NCBI GenBank assembly: GCA_020851855.1 | Contig: JADZBY010000533.1 | Location: forward strand, 1-5,418 | DNA length: 5,418 bases | Direction of reading: 5' to 3' | Source: Anaerolineae bacterium | GTDB taxonomy: Bacteria > Chloroflexota > Anaerolineae > Aggregatilineales > UBA2796 | In this document: positions 5,013 through 5,418 of the stretch, in pieces | Layout of the letters: every line of letters begins with the position of its first letter | Position numbering within the stretch: the stretch's first letter is position 1 | The notes under the pieces: generated by a model | What the model was told of the DNA's origin: nothing | The model's database searches: none | What the model saw: only the letters and a program-made list of their open reading frames with translations | Program-made: the position numbers and the translations under genes

Positions 5013-5418
5013 ATGACCATTCTCGGCTTGCACCATCTCACGCTCGTGTGCTCGGACGCAGAGCAGACCATCGACTTCTACACGCGCGTCCTGGGCCTGC
5101 GGCTCGTCAAAAAGACCGTCAACTTCGATGATCCCGGCAGTTATCACCTGTATTTTGGCAACGAGCAGGCCGCGCCCGGCTCGGCCATCACTTTCTTCGA
5201 ATGGCGCGGCGCGCCAAGAGGCTATCCGGGTATGGGCGGCACGCATCACTTTGCGTTGCGCGTCCCGGACGACGACAGCCTGTTACGCTGGAAGCGCCGC
5301 CTGAACGACCTGGGCATCCCGGTGCACGGCCCCTATGACCGGCGCTACTTCCGCTCCATCTACTTCCGCGACCCGGACGGCGCGCTGCTCGAAATCGCCA
5401 CCGACGGGCCGGGCTGGA
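5013..5418 (+). CDS. Ring-cleaving dioxygenase-like VOC/glyoxalase protein (N-terminal part)
   Basis: The gene is cut by the right edge after 135 codons. The ATG at 5013 follows GAGGGAG (5001-5007) by 5 bases, and the family begins with just this sequence. GLHHLTL (5-11), FYTRVLGLRLVKKTVNFDD (22-40), SYHLYFG (43-49), PGSAITFFEW (55-64), APRGYPG (67-73) and YFRDPDGALLEI (117-128) form a full first vicinal-oxygen-chelate module in the style of MhqO/PcpA-type (hydro)quinone dioxygenases. H7/H8, H78/H79 and E127 are at typical VOC metal-ligand positions. As I recall for PcpA, the iron takes one His from the first strand and a His and Glu from the C-terminal module. That module lies outside the window, so the catalytic centre cannot be judged. 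Family members are about 300-320 residues, so over half is missing. The likely role is cytoplasmic, metal-dependent cleavage of a hydroquinone or catechol-like ring. A non-catalytic VOC protein or another VOC reaction remains possible. Confidence 0.88.
   Translation, partial: MTILGLHHLTLVCSDAEQTIDFYTRVLGLRLVKKTVNFDDPGSYHLYFGNEQAAPGSAITFFEWRGAPRGYPGMGGTHHFALRVPDDDSLLRWKRRLNDLGIPVHGPYDRRYFRSIYFRDPDGALLEIATDGPGW

Noticed and set aside
1524..5418. MFS exporter and ring-cleaving dioxygenase as one quinone-detoxification operon
   Set aside because: A 111-bp gap with a repeat unit and its own -10-like box separates them, and nothing in the transporter points to a quinone substrate. Being adjacent on the same strand is not enough.

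Overview
The window is GC-rich bacterial DNA. Its long spurious antisense frames are what GC-rich third codon positions produce. Three things suggest Chloroflexota, perhaps an Anaerolineae- or Thermomicrobia-like lineage: an archaeal/'non-peptidoglycan'-type aspartate-semialdehyde dehydrogenase, a DUF3352-like extracytoplasmic domain, and intergenic repeats built on CCTCACCCCTG...CTCTCC/GGAGAG. This assignment is inference; no rRNA or other marker is present.

Layout. Positions 1-73 (minus strand) hold the first 24 codons of a divergently transcribed gene whose product starts with a signal-peptide-like sequence. Positions 74-192 form a divergent control region with a perfect 9-bp-arm palindrome, a candidate minus-strand promoter and a ribosome binding site for each direction. 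Positions 193-1281 encode aspartate-semialdehyde dehydrogenase (asd). Positions 1282-1523 are non-coding and contain a 129-bp MITE-like element (1331-1459) made of two head-to-head units of one short repeat. Positions 1524-4901 encode the main item of interest: a 1125-residue protein that joins a 14-helix DHA2-type MFS transporter, through a fifteenth helix, to a roughly 578-residue extracytoplasmic region. That region appears to be an internally duplicated domain resembling DUF3352. Positions 4902-5012 hold a decayed third unit of the repeat and a possible promoter. From 5013 to the right edge lies the first half of a ring-cleaving-dioxygenase (MhqO/PcpA-like) VOC protein.

How the genes relate. 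The three plus-strand genes are separated by 242- and 111-bp gaps that carry repeats or promoter-like sequence, so they are probably not one operon. asd supplies the lysine/threonine/methionine branch point. The MFS fusion is a putative exporter, or a sensor-like transporter, with a large outside domain of unknown function. The VOC protein suggests metabolism of (hydro)quinones or other aromatics. No shared pathway links them. The best candidate for something undescribed is the transporter/ectodomain fusion; the second is the palindromic operator between asd and the divergent exported protein.
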